Source: an uncultured Myxococcales bacterium
GTDB taxonomy: Bacteria; Myxococcota; UBA727; VGSZ01
Length of the DNA: 6,997 bases
Reading direction: 5' to 3'
NCBI GenBank assembly: GCA_903952805.1
Contig: CAJBHN010000746.1
Coordinates: 1-6,997, forward strand
The notes below the pieces were generated by a model. It searched no databases, had not been told where the DNA came from, and saw only the letters and a list, made by a program, of their open reading frames with translations. A program made the position numbers and the translations under genes. Positions 1 through 5,572 of the stretch are shown here, piece by piece; position 1 is the first letter of the stretch, and every line of letters begins with the position of its first letter.

Positions 1-1212
1 GCCCTGGCCCCGGTGTTGGGCGCGTGCACGGCCAAACAGGCGTTTGGTGCTCTTGGCAACCCGATTCTGTTCTTGTTTGTGGGCAGCTTCATGCTCGCCG
101 AGGCGATGCGGGGGCACGGCCTGGGGGACCGCCTGGCGCGGGTCATGACCCGGCGGATTCGCAGCGAGGTCGGCGCGTTGGTGACGACGTCGTTGGCGGC
201 CTTCCTGTTGTCGATGTGGATCTCGAATGCGGCAGCCACCGCCATCGTGTTGCCCATCGCCCTCGCGGTCGCGAAGGATGCGGCACCACGTTTCCGCGCC
301 GCCATTGTGTTGGGGGTGGCGTGGTCGGCGTCGATGGGTGGGCTGTGTACGCCGGTGGGCACCCCGCCCAATTTGATTGGCGTGCGGGCGTTGGCCGAAC
401 GGGGTGTCGACGTGTCTTTTGTCGGCTTCGTCGCCGTCGGCGGTCCGATCGGTGCCGCCATGCTCGTCGCCATGCTCGTCGTGCTCGTCATTCGCTTTGG
501 TGTGCGTCGAGCGCCGCTGACGGTCGTGATGCACGCCCACAAACCCTGGTCGCGCGGCGAGGTTGCTGCCGCCAGCGCCTTCGCCTTCGCCGTCGTCGGC
601 TGGGTCTTGCCCGGGCTGCTGCTGCTGCTTGAGGTGCCCGGCGCCAGCGCGCTGCGGACGCGCTTGCCCGAGGAGGTCGTCGCCGTCCTCGCCGCCGGCC
701 TGTTGTTCCTGTGGCCCATCCAGCGCCCCGGCGAACGGCCCCGACGAGCGCTGGGCTGGCACGAGGCCGTGCACATCGATTGGGGCACCGTGATCCTCTT
801 TGGCGCCGGCGTGTTGTTGGGTGAGCTTGCCAACAGCACCGGCCTGGCCAAGATCTGGGGCGCTTCGCTGATGGAGGTGTCGGGGGCCCAGACCCCGTTG
901 GCCGTCGTGGCCCTCATCGTCGTCGCCGCGGTCATCTTGTCCGAGGTGGCGAGCAACACCGCGTCGGCGACGTTGGTGGTGCCCGTGGGCCTCGGATTGG
1001 CCGACGCCACGGGCGTGTCGCCAGTCATGGTCACGATGGCGGCGGTGTTGGCGGCGAGCTTCGGCTTCATGATGCCCATCAGCACCGCCCCCAACGCCAT
1101 GGCCTACGGCACCGGGCAGGTCAGCATGCGCCAGATGGTCACCACCGGCGTGGCCTTTGACATCGTCGGCATCGTCGTCGTCATCGTCGGCGTGATGGTG
1201 TTGCTTGGCTGA
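1..1212 (+). CDS. DASS/SLC13-family sodium-coupled anion transporter (partial, 5' end outside window)
   Basis: Inner-membrane carrier of the divalent anion:sodium symporter family, which moves dicarboxylates, sulfate or similar anions with Na+. The reading frame is open from base 1, so the start lies upstream; about 403 residues are present and I judge that some tens of N-terminal residues are missing. Counted from base 1, the two pseudo-symmetric Na+/substrate-site clusters are visible: SNAAAT at about 75-80 followed by GTPPN at 120-124, and SNTAS at 318-322 followed by STAPN at 361-365. Many hydrophobic stretches fit membrane helices, including the last ~25 residues (FDIVGIVVVIVGVMVLLG). 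A short charged region around 237-255 probably is the loop between the two halves. The paired motifs make the family secure; the substrate cannot be read from the sequence, and a sulfate, citrate/succinate or arsenite-like role cannot be separated. The stop is 10 bases before the ATG of the ComF gene. Confidence 0.9.
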   Translation, partial: ALAPVLGACTAKQAFGALGNPILFLFVGSFMLAEAMRGHGLGDRLARVMTRRIRSEVGALVTTSLAAFLLSMWISNAAATAIVLPIALAVAKDAAPRFRAAIVLGVAWSASMGGLCTPVGTPPNLIGVRALAERGVDVSFVGFVAVGGPIGAAMLVAMLVVLVIRFGVRRAPLTVVMHAHKPWSRGEVAAASAFAFAVVGWVLPGLLLLLEVPGASALRTRLPEEVVAVLAAGLLFLWPIQRPGERPRRALGWHEAVHIDWGTVILFGAGVLLGELANSTGLAKIWGASLMEVSGAQTPLAVVALIVVAAVILSEVASNTASATLVVPVGLGLADATGVSPVMVTMAAVLAASFGFMMPISTAPNAMAYGTGQVSMRQMVTTGVAFDIVGIVVVIVGVMVLLG

Positions 1213-1222
1213 CGGGACCGCC

Positions 1223-1939
1223 ATGGGTCGCACGCTGCAGCAGGGTTTGGCGGCCGGGCTCAACGCGCTGCTGCCCGGCCGCTGCCTGGCTTGTGCGGTC
1301 GTCATCGACGGCGTCGTCGACGTCGTCATCGGCGGCGCTGACTTCTGCCCCGTTTGTCGGGAGCAGGTGGTGCGCGCCAGCGCCCCCGGCGTCCTCGTCT
1401 ATGCCGGGCCTCTCGTCGACGTCATTCATCGTGCCAAATACAGCCGTGACCTCGGAGCGGCCCTGGGGCTGGTGCGCCTGTTGGTCCTGAGCGTCGACGG
1501 CATCGACGGCGCCGAGCGTGCGGTGCTGGATGCCGTCGACGTCGTCACCTTTGTGCCGGCCCATTGGACCCGAGCGGTGGGGCGCGGCTTTGATCTGCCG
1601 GCGTTGTTGGCCGACGGCCTCGCCAGTCGTGTGCAGCGCCCGTGGCGTCGGCTGTTGCGGGCCGGGCGCCGCGATCCACGCCTGGCCGACGCCGACAGCG
1701 TCCAAGAGCGGGCCCGCCTGGTGCAGGGGCGTTTCCGCCTGGCCCGCGGCCTCACGCCGTCGTCGGTGGCTGGCATGCGGGTGCTGCTCGTCGACGACGT
1801 CCACACCACCGGTGCCACGTTGGCCGAAGCCGCCGCCGTCCTCGCCGACGCGGGCGCCGACGTCGTCGTACTCGCCCTGGCGTGGACGCCACCACCGTCG
1901 GACCCGGTCGATGAGCCGCCGTTGACCGCGGCCGGATGA
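1223..1939 (+). CDS. comF: ComF-family protein (phosphoribosyltransferase-like domain with N-terminal zinc knuckle)
   Basis: A 238-residue protein of ComF/GntX type. Two CxxC pairs, C21/C24 (CLAC) and C42/C45 (CPVC), form the N-terminal zinc-binding knuckle typical of the family. A phosphoribosyltransferase-like fold follows: a VPAHWTRAVGRGF block at 111-123 equals the family's VPlhp..lreRGFNq segment, and LLVDDVHTTGATL at 188-200 is the PRPP-binding loop with acidic pair D191/D192. In naturally competent bacteria ComF helps internalised single-stranded DNA reach the recombination machinery; in other bacteria its job is unclear, and no PRPP reaction is proven for it. I chose the ATG at 1223 because the residues after it match the usual short lead into the first CxxC; an in-frame TTG at 1205 would overlap the transporter gene. 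No strong Shine-Dalgarno is seen, which fits translational coupling to the upstream gene. The usual length of 220-250 residues is met. No comFA-like helicase gene is nearby. Confidence 0.88.
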   Translation: MGRTLQQGLAAGLNALLPGRCLACAVVIDGVVDVVIGGADFCPVCREQVVRASAPGVLVYAGPLVDVIHRAKYSRDLGAALGLVRLLVLSVDGIDGAERAVLDAVDVVTFVPAHWTRAVGRGFDLPALLADGLASRVQRPWRRLLRAGRRDPRLADADSVQERARLVQGRFRLARGLTPSSVAGMRVLLVDDVHTTGATLAEAAAVLADAGADVVVLALAWTPPPSDPVDEPPLTAAG

Positions 1940-2016
1940 GCGACCGGATCGAGCACCGTGCTGACGACGACGACGCGATGCGGACCGTGCACGGCGTGTG
2001 GGTGGTTCAGGTCTGA
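1936..2016 (+). CDS. possible 26-residue coupled small ORF downstream of comF
   Basis: The ATG at 1936 overlaps the comF stop as ATGA, a classic arrangement for translational coupling. The frame runs 26 codons to TGA at 2014-2016 and encodes a small peptide with a run of four Asp (residues 10-13) and a hydrophobic, valine-rich end (GVWVVQV). There is no good ribosome-binding site, no recognisable domain and the local codon use (GAC GAC GAC GAC) matches the genome style, which could arise by chance. An ATGA overlap is easily formed in GC-rich DNA, so this is a candidate only. Confidence 0.18.
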   Translation: MSDRIEHRADDDDAMRTVHGVWVVQV

Positions 2017-2089
2017 AGTATGACCTTTGCGCACACGGTCGCACCCATGATGACCGAAAAAAGCCCGGCGTGACGCCGCGCGGATTCGT
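1940..2089. other. convergent intergenic gap between comF and the ALDH gene
   Basis: About 150 bases separate the comF stop from the ALDH stop. It contains the 26-codon candidate frame at its left side and an intrinsic terminator (2057-2081) serving the minus-strand unit at its right side. The middle (2017-2056) is less GC-rich than the flanks. No T-tract-backed hairpin is visible for the plus-strand comF transcript; the only inverted repeat there, aggtc/gacct at 2009-2013 and 2022-2026, is five base pairs with just three Ts after it. Confidence 0.7.
2057..2081 (-). terminator. intrinsic (Rho-independent) terminator of the ALDH transcript
   Basis: Read on the minus strand, a hairpin with stem CGGCG / CGCCG and loop TCA (plus-strand 2066-2070 and 2074-2078) is extended, past one mismatch, by two more pairs (2063-2064 with 2080-2081) and is followed directly by six Ts (plus-strand AAAAAA at 2057-2062). 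It begins 8 bases beyond the ALDH stop codon. Stem, loop and T-tract have the standard form. On the plus strand the hairpin is followed by no T-run, so it should act only on leftward transcription. Confidence 0.75.
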
Positions 2090-3550
2090 TCAGCGCAGCC
2101 GAAGGCAGATGTTCTTGGGCTCGCCGTAAAAGTCGAAGGACCAGCGTCCCCCCTCGCGACCGATGCCCGACTTTTTCATGCCGCCAAAGGGCGTGCGCAA
2201 ATCCCGCAGGTACCAGGTGTTGACCCACACGAGGCCAGCGTCGACGGCGCGGGCCACCCGGTGGGCGCGGGTCAGGTCGTTGGTCCAGATGGACGCGCAC
2301 AGCCCATACTCAGTGTCGTTGGCGCGGGCGATGGCTTCGTCCTCGTCGTCAAAGGGGACGACGACGGCGCAGGGGCCAAAGACCTCTTCACGCAGCAGCG
2401 CGTGACCCGTCGGCACGTTGGTCCAGATGGTGGGCTCGACCCAAAAGCCGCCGCCGTGGCCGTCGGGGGCTTCAGCGACGGTGCCGCCGCAGACGACGTC
2501 GAGGCCGCTGTCTTTGGCCAGGCGGTAGTAACCAAGCACCTTGTCGGCGTGGGTGCGCGAGATGAGGGGACCCATCGTCGTCGTCGCCGCGAACGGATCA
2601 CCAAGGACCCGGGCGCGGGCCAACGTCGCCAACCTGTCGACGAAGGCGGGGTAGATGCTGCGGGCCACAAAGATGCGCTCGGTGCACAGGCAGACCTGCC
2701 CGGTGTTCATGAACGTCGAGCGGGTGCAGCCGGCGACGGCGGCGTCGAGGTCGCAGTCGTCAAAGACCAGGGCCGCATTCTTGCCGCCGAGCTCAAAGCT
2801 CAAGCGCTTCAACGACGGCGCCGCTGCAGCCATGATGGCCGAGCCGGTCCGGCTTTCGCCGGTGAAGGTGATGGCGTCGACGTCCTTGTGGGTGACGAGG
2901 TGCTCGCCGGCAGAGCCGGGGCCGAAGCCATGGACGACGTTGTAGACGCCGTCTTCGACGCCGGCGTCGCGCATGACCTCGCCCAGCAGCGTCGCTGTTT
3001 GCGGGGTCTCTTCGCTGGGCTTGACGACGACGGCGTTGCCGGCGGCCAGCGCCGGCGCCACCTTCCAGGTCATCAGCAGCAGCGGCAGATTCCACGGGCA
3101 GATGACGCCGACGACGCCGAGGGGCTCGCGCACCACCAGGTTCAATGCTTCTTGGCCATCGTCGGTGACGGTCGTGAAGCTCTCGTCGCTCAACGTGCGC
3201 AGCTGGGCGGCGAAGGCGCGGAAGTTGGCCGCGCCGCGGGGGATGTCGACGACGGAGGCCAACGCCATCGGCTTGCCCGTGTCTTCAATTTCGGCGCGCA
3301 AGAACTCGTCCTTGCGGGCGTCGATGCCGTCGGCGACGCGGTCGAGGACGGCGGCGCGATCGCGGGCCGAACGCTCGCGCCACGAACCCTTGCTCGCTTT
3401 TCTGGCGGCGGCGACGGCGGCGTCGACCTCGTCGCGGCCGGCTTCGCACACCTGGCGAGTCACCAGACCGGTAGCCGGGTTGACGTCGTCAAACGTGCGG
3501 TGGGTCGTGACCGGCTGGCCGTCGATGAAGCAGGGCAGGGGAGCGCGCAT
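2090..3550 (-). CDS. NAD-dependent semialdehyde dehydrogenase, ALDH8 / 2-hydroxymuconate (2-aminomuconate) semialdehyde dehydrogenase type
   Basis: A complete 486-residue aldehyde dehydrogenase, normal length for the superfamily. Key residues are all present: oxyanion N154 in PWNLP, cofactor K177 in KPSE, FTGES at 229-233, general base E253 in ELGGK, catalytic C287 in GQVCLCTERIFV, and E389 in EEVFGP. The GQxCLCT form around the catalytic Cys and the C-terminal block WYLRDLRTPFGGMKKSGIGREGG (446-468, with FYGEPKNICL near the end) are hallmarks of the ALDH8A1 / XylG-DmpC / AmnC branch. These enzymes oxidise 2-hydroxymuconate or 2-aminomuconate 6-semialdehyde to the acid with NAD+, in meta-cleavage or kynurenine-type tryptophan breakdown, in the cytoplasm. 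Exact substrate is inferred from family only; no ring-cleavage dioxygenase or other pathway gene is nearby. The ATG at 3550 has a GAGGG just one base upstream, closer than ideal, but no alternative start fits. It follows the secreted-protein gene by 54 bases without a terminator, so co-transcription is likely; a hairpin terminator follows its stop. Confidence 0.88.
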   Translation of the reverse strand: MRAPLPCFIDGQPVTTHRTFDDVNPATGLVTRQVCEAGRDEVDAAVAAARKASKGSWRERSARDRAAVLDRVADGIDARKDEFLRAEIEDTGKPMALASVVDIPRGAANFRAFAAQLRTLSDESFTTVTDDGQEALNLVVREPLGVVGVICPWNLPLLLMTWKVAPALAAGNAVVVKPSEETPQTATLLGEVMRDAGVEDGVYNVVHGFGPGSAGEHLVTHKDVDAITFTGESRTGSAIMAAAAPSLKRLSFELGGKNAALVFDDCDLDAAVAGCTRSTFMNTGQVCLCTERIFVARSIYPAFVDRLATLARARVLGDPFAATTTMGPLISRTHADKVLGYYRLAKDSGLDVVCGGTVAEAPDGHGGGFWVEPTIWTNVPTGHALLREEVFGPCAVVVPFDDEDEAIARANDTEYGLCASIWTNDLTRAHRVARAVDAGLVWVNTWYLRDLRTPFGGMKKSGIGREGGRWSFDFYGEPKNICLRLR

Positions 3551-3604
3551 ACCCTCACGATGGGACCATTGGTGCTCGTCGGGAAGGGGGAACCGCCGCG
3601 ACGG

Positions 3605-4546
3605 CTACTGGTCCTGATCGGCGTCGATGTCGACGCCGCCGGTCATGGTCTTCACCGCACCGACCAGGGCCGGGTTACAGGTCTTGATGCCCTCGAGAGC
3701 GAGCTCGGCATCCGACGTCGTCACCGCGGGCCAGGCCAGCACCACCTGGTGGTCGGCGAGCTTGTCCGCTGAACTCTGGTCGAGCACGAGGAAGGTGTCA
3801 GCGCAGGCAGAGGCCTGCATGGCGCGGGCGGCCTCGATGGTCTTGAACATGCCGATGACGGCACCCTTGACGGCGGGGCGCAGGTCGTTTCTGGCCACCA
3901 TTTTGGCCACGTCGGCGCGCCACGAGTACATCTGCATCTCGAAGCGGTCGGCCTGGCTTTCGTCCGGGGTCGTCGACGAGAAAAAGAGCAATTCGTTGCC
4001 ACCGTCGTGGTCGATGTCGACGGCGTCCATCGAGGACCAGCTCCGTGCGCCACGGCCTTCCTGGGCCGTGAAGGCGTGGACCAGTTTGTTTTTCCTGGCG
4101 AGGAAGACGTCGTAGCGACGACGAACGCGATCGCCGCGGCGCTCTTCCTGGGTGACGAGCAGCCCGTCGACGCCGGCCTTGAGGTTGACGTTGCCAACCG
4201 TGATCGGACGCCAGCGCACCAGCAGCGTTTGCTCCTCGTCGCTCGGGTCGGCGACGACGACGCTGTTGTCGTTGGGCTTGGTGACGGGGCCGGCCTTGGC
4301 CTGCCACTCAAGCTTGTGACGACCGCTGCCACCGCGCTTGAGCTCAACGAACACGCCGCAGTCGGCGGGAGCGTCTCTCGGGGTTCCCTTCGCCTTGGAA
4401 CAGGCACCGATCCCAATGCCGAACACCGGTCCCTTTTTGAGATCTCCCGACGTGACCTGGGCCTGCGCGACGATGCGTGCCGTCGGCAGCGAACCGGCGG
4501 CGGCGGACAGGAAAAGAGCGCCGCTGACAAACACGTGTGCGAACAT
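3605..4546 (-). CDS. secreted hypothetical protein with a DxDxDG calcium-loop-like (FG-GAP/VCBS-like) motif
   Basis: I do not recognise a family for this 313-residue protein. Residues 5-19 are a hydrophobic segment (VFVSGALFLSAAAGS) followed by small residues and AQA, as in a Sec signal peptide, so export to the periplasm or outside is likely. Four cysteines remain (C49, C63, C248, C290), enough for two disulfides. Around 174-185 the stretch DAVDIDHDGGNE gives D177, D179, D181 and E185 spaced as in a DxDxDGxxE calcium loop; such loops with a following hydrophobic strand (LLFFS) are typical of FG-GAP/VCBS propeller blades, of which only one is clear here. The extreme C-terminus has another DxDxD run (306-312). 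The start is uncertain: ATG 4546 gives a signal peptide with no positive charge before the core, whereas GTG 4564 adds MRDGLI, and GTG 4603 would overlap the divergent peptidase gene by 12 bases. No Shine-Dalgarno decides it. Codon use matches the neighbours. Probably co-transcribed with the downstream ALDH gene. Confidence 0.8.
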   Translation of the reverse strand: MFAHVFVSGALFLSAAAGSLPTARIVAQAQVTSGDLKKGPVFGIGIGACSKAKGTPRDAPADCGVFVELKRGGSGRHKLEWQAKAGPVTKPNDNSVVVADPSDEEQTLLVRWRPITVGNVNLKAGVDGLLVTQEERRGDRVRRRYDVFLARKNKLVHAFTAQEGRGARSWSSMDAVDIDHDGGNELLFFSSTTPDESQADRFEMQMYSWRADVAKMVARNDLRPAVKGAVIGMFKTIEAARAMQASACADTFLVLDQSSADKLADHQVVLAWPAVTTSDAELALEGIKTCNPALVGAVKTMTGGVDIDADQDQ

Positions 4547-4591
4547 GATCAAACCATCGCGCACGGCAGGGCTGTCTGCCAGTCTCTGGCC
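4547..4591. promoter_or_regulatory. short divergent gap, possible shared control region
   Basis: Only 45 bases separate the chosen starts of the leftward secreted-protein gene and the rightward M23 gene. It holds an imperfect palindrome, ggcag(ggctgt)ctgcc at 4565-4580, that could be an operator or a 5'-UTR hairpin. I see no convincing -35/-10 pair and no Shine-Dalgarno for either gene; promoters, if outward-facing, must overlap one another or lie inside the opposite gene. Both genes may be translated from leaderless or weak-leader mRNAs, which is an inference. Confidence 0.3.
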
Positions 4592-5569
4592 ATGCCCATT
4601 CACCGCGTTGGCCTCGTGGACGCCCTTGGACTCTCACCGTTGCCGCTGGCCCTGCGTCAGGCGAGGCGAGCGGTGTTTGGCGACGGTCAAACGCCGAGGA
4701 GCCGCTTCGATCAGACGAGCCTGCACATCTTCACGCCGTCGCTGTCGGTGTCGACGTGGCTGGGTCGGATGCGGGCCGACCGCCTCGTGCCGATCATGAA
4801 CTTCGTCAACCGCACCCCCACGCCCGTCGAGGAAGGGTGGTCCGTGCGCGTCACCCGGGTGCGCGATTGGCGGGGAGGGCGCCTCACCTACGACAGCCAC
4901 AACGGCACCGATTTCGTCGTTCCCCCCGGCCTGCCCGTCTGCGCCGCGGCACCCGGGAGGGTGATGGCCATCCGTCGGGAGTTCAACCGCGGCGGCCTCA
5001 AGCTCTACCTCGACCACGGCGGCACCCTCGTGACGACGAGCAACCACCTGTCGCGGGTGTTGGTGACGGTGGGGCAGCAGGTCCAGCGGGGCGAGGTCGT
5101 GGGCTGGTCGGGCTACTCCGGCATCGATGGCGTCGTCGGCTTTCCGTGGGTGGCTCCCCACGTCCACTACAACGTCTGGCATGGCGGTGTGGCCGTCGAT
5201 CCCTATGCTGCCGACGACAGCGAGGTCTCGCTGTGGCGCCGCCGTAACGACCCCGTGCCGTGGCAGCCCGGCGACGTCGTCGACGACGGCCCGTGGTTGT
5301 CGTCGTCGTCGTCGTCGTCGTTCACAGAGGCGGGCATCGCCCGCTGCCTCGCTTTCTGCGCCGACAGCAGCGTGCGCCGCACGGTCAACGACCTCGACAG
5401 CCTGTCGGCCCGGGGCAGCGAACTGCTGATCGAATCGATTACGTATCCGACCCGTTTTTCGACCCCCGAGGCTGGCCGCCTCCTTTTTGAAACTGTGCCA
5501 GCGCGCAGCCCGCGCCTTGACCTGCCGTTTCAGGCCGTCGACGTCGCCGGCACCATCGCCATTCGCTGA
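4592..5569 (+). CDS. M23 family (LytM/lysostaphin-type) zinc metallopeptidase with C-terminal extension
   Basis: A 325-residue protein with one M23 domain at about 83-205. Zinc-site residues are intact: HNGTD at 103-107 is the HxxxD motif (H103, D107), the NHLS segment carries H152, and HVH at 190-192 supplies the HxH with ligand H192; VDPY at 202-205 closes the domain as usual. Such enzymes cut peptide cross-links of peptidoglycan, or in some bacteria proteins of other cells, acting outside the cytoplasmic membrane. Strangely, the N-terminus from ATG 4592 (MPIHRVGLVDALG) shows no clear hydrophobic signal segment, and further upstream the frame runs antisense to the secreted-protein gene. Residues 206-325 are an extension I do not recognise, joined through a linker of seven serines (237-243) encoded by seven TCG codons, and containing C252/C256. 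Intact metal ligands argue for an active enzyme rather than a degenerate LytM regulator. It diverges from the secreted-protein gene and converges on the folate ligase gene. Confidence 0.85.
   Translation: MPIHRVGLVDALGLSPLPLALRQARRAVFGDGQTPRSRFDQTSLHIFTPSLSVSTWLGRMRADRLVPIMNFVNRTPTPVEEGWSVRVTRVRDWRGGRLTYDSHNGTDFVVPPGLPVCAAAPGRVMAIRREFNRGGLKLYLDHGGTLVTTSNHLSRVLVTVGQQVQRGEVVGWSGYSGIDGVVGFPWVAPHVHYNVWHGGVAVDPYAADDSEVSLWRRRNDPVPWQPGDVVDDGPWLSSSSSSSFTEAGIARCLAFCADSSVRRTVNDLDSLSARGSELLIESITYPTRFSTPEAGRLLFETVPARSPRLDLPFQAVDVAGTIAIR
5300..5320 (+). repeat. (TCG)7 trinucleotide microsatellite within the M23 gene
   Basis: Seven perfect TCG units encode a serine run between the M23 domain and the C-terminal extension. 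Unit gain or loss by strand slippage would keep the frame and change only linker length. Upstream interrupted GTCGTC/GACGAC triplets (5276-5289) belong to the same compositional style. Confidence 0.9.
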
Positions 5570-5572
5570 CGG

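Noticed and set aside
2009..2028. Inverted repeat aggtc/gacct as a terminator for comF
   Set aside because: Five pairs with an eight-base loop and only three Ts after it are too weak to call.
1181..2044. A 287-codon open frame on the minus strand opposite comF
   Set aside because: It is Arg/Gln/Asp-rich without any domain and lies opposite a gene with clear zinc and PRPP-loop motifs.
2020..2073. A 17-codon plus-strand frame in the convergent gap
   Set aside because: Very short, no ribosome-binding site, and it ends inside the terminator hairpin.
2261..3772. A 503-codon open frame on the plus strand, antisense to the ALDH gene
   Set aside because: The minus strand encodes a full ALDH with all catalytic motifs; the plus-strand product is a low-complexity Gly/Val/Asp/Arg mix with no motif, as expected for the mirror frame of a GC-rich gene.
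4007..4591. Upstream in-frame extension of the M23 gene, antisense to the secreted-protein gene
   Set aside because: The extension shows no signal peptide or domain and overlaps a minus-strand gene with a good signal peptide; the ATG at 4592 is the simplest start.
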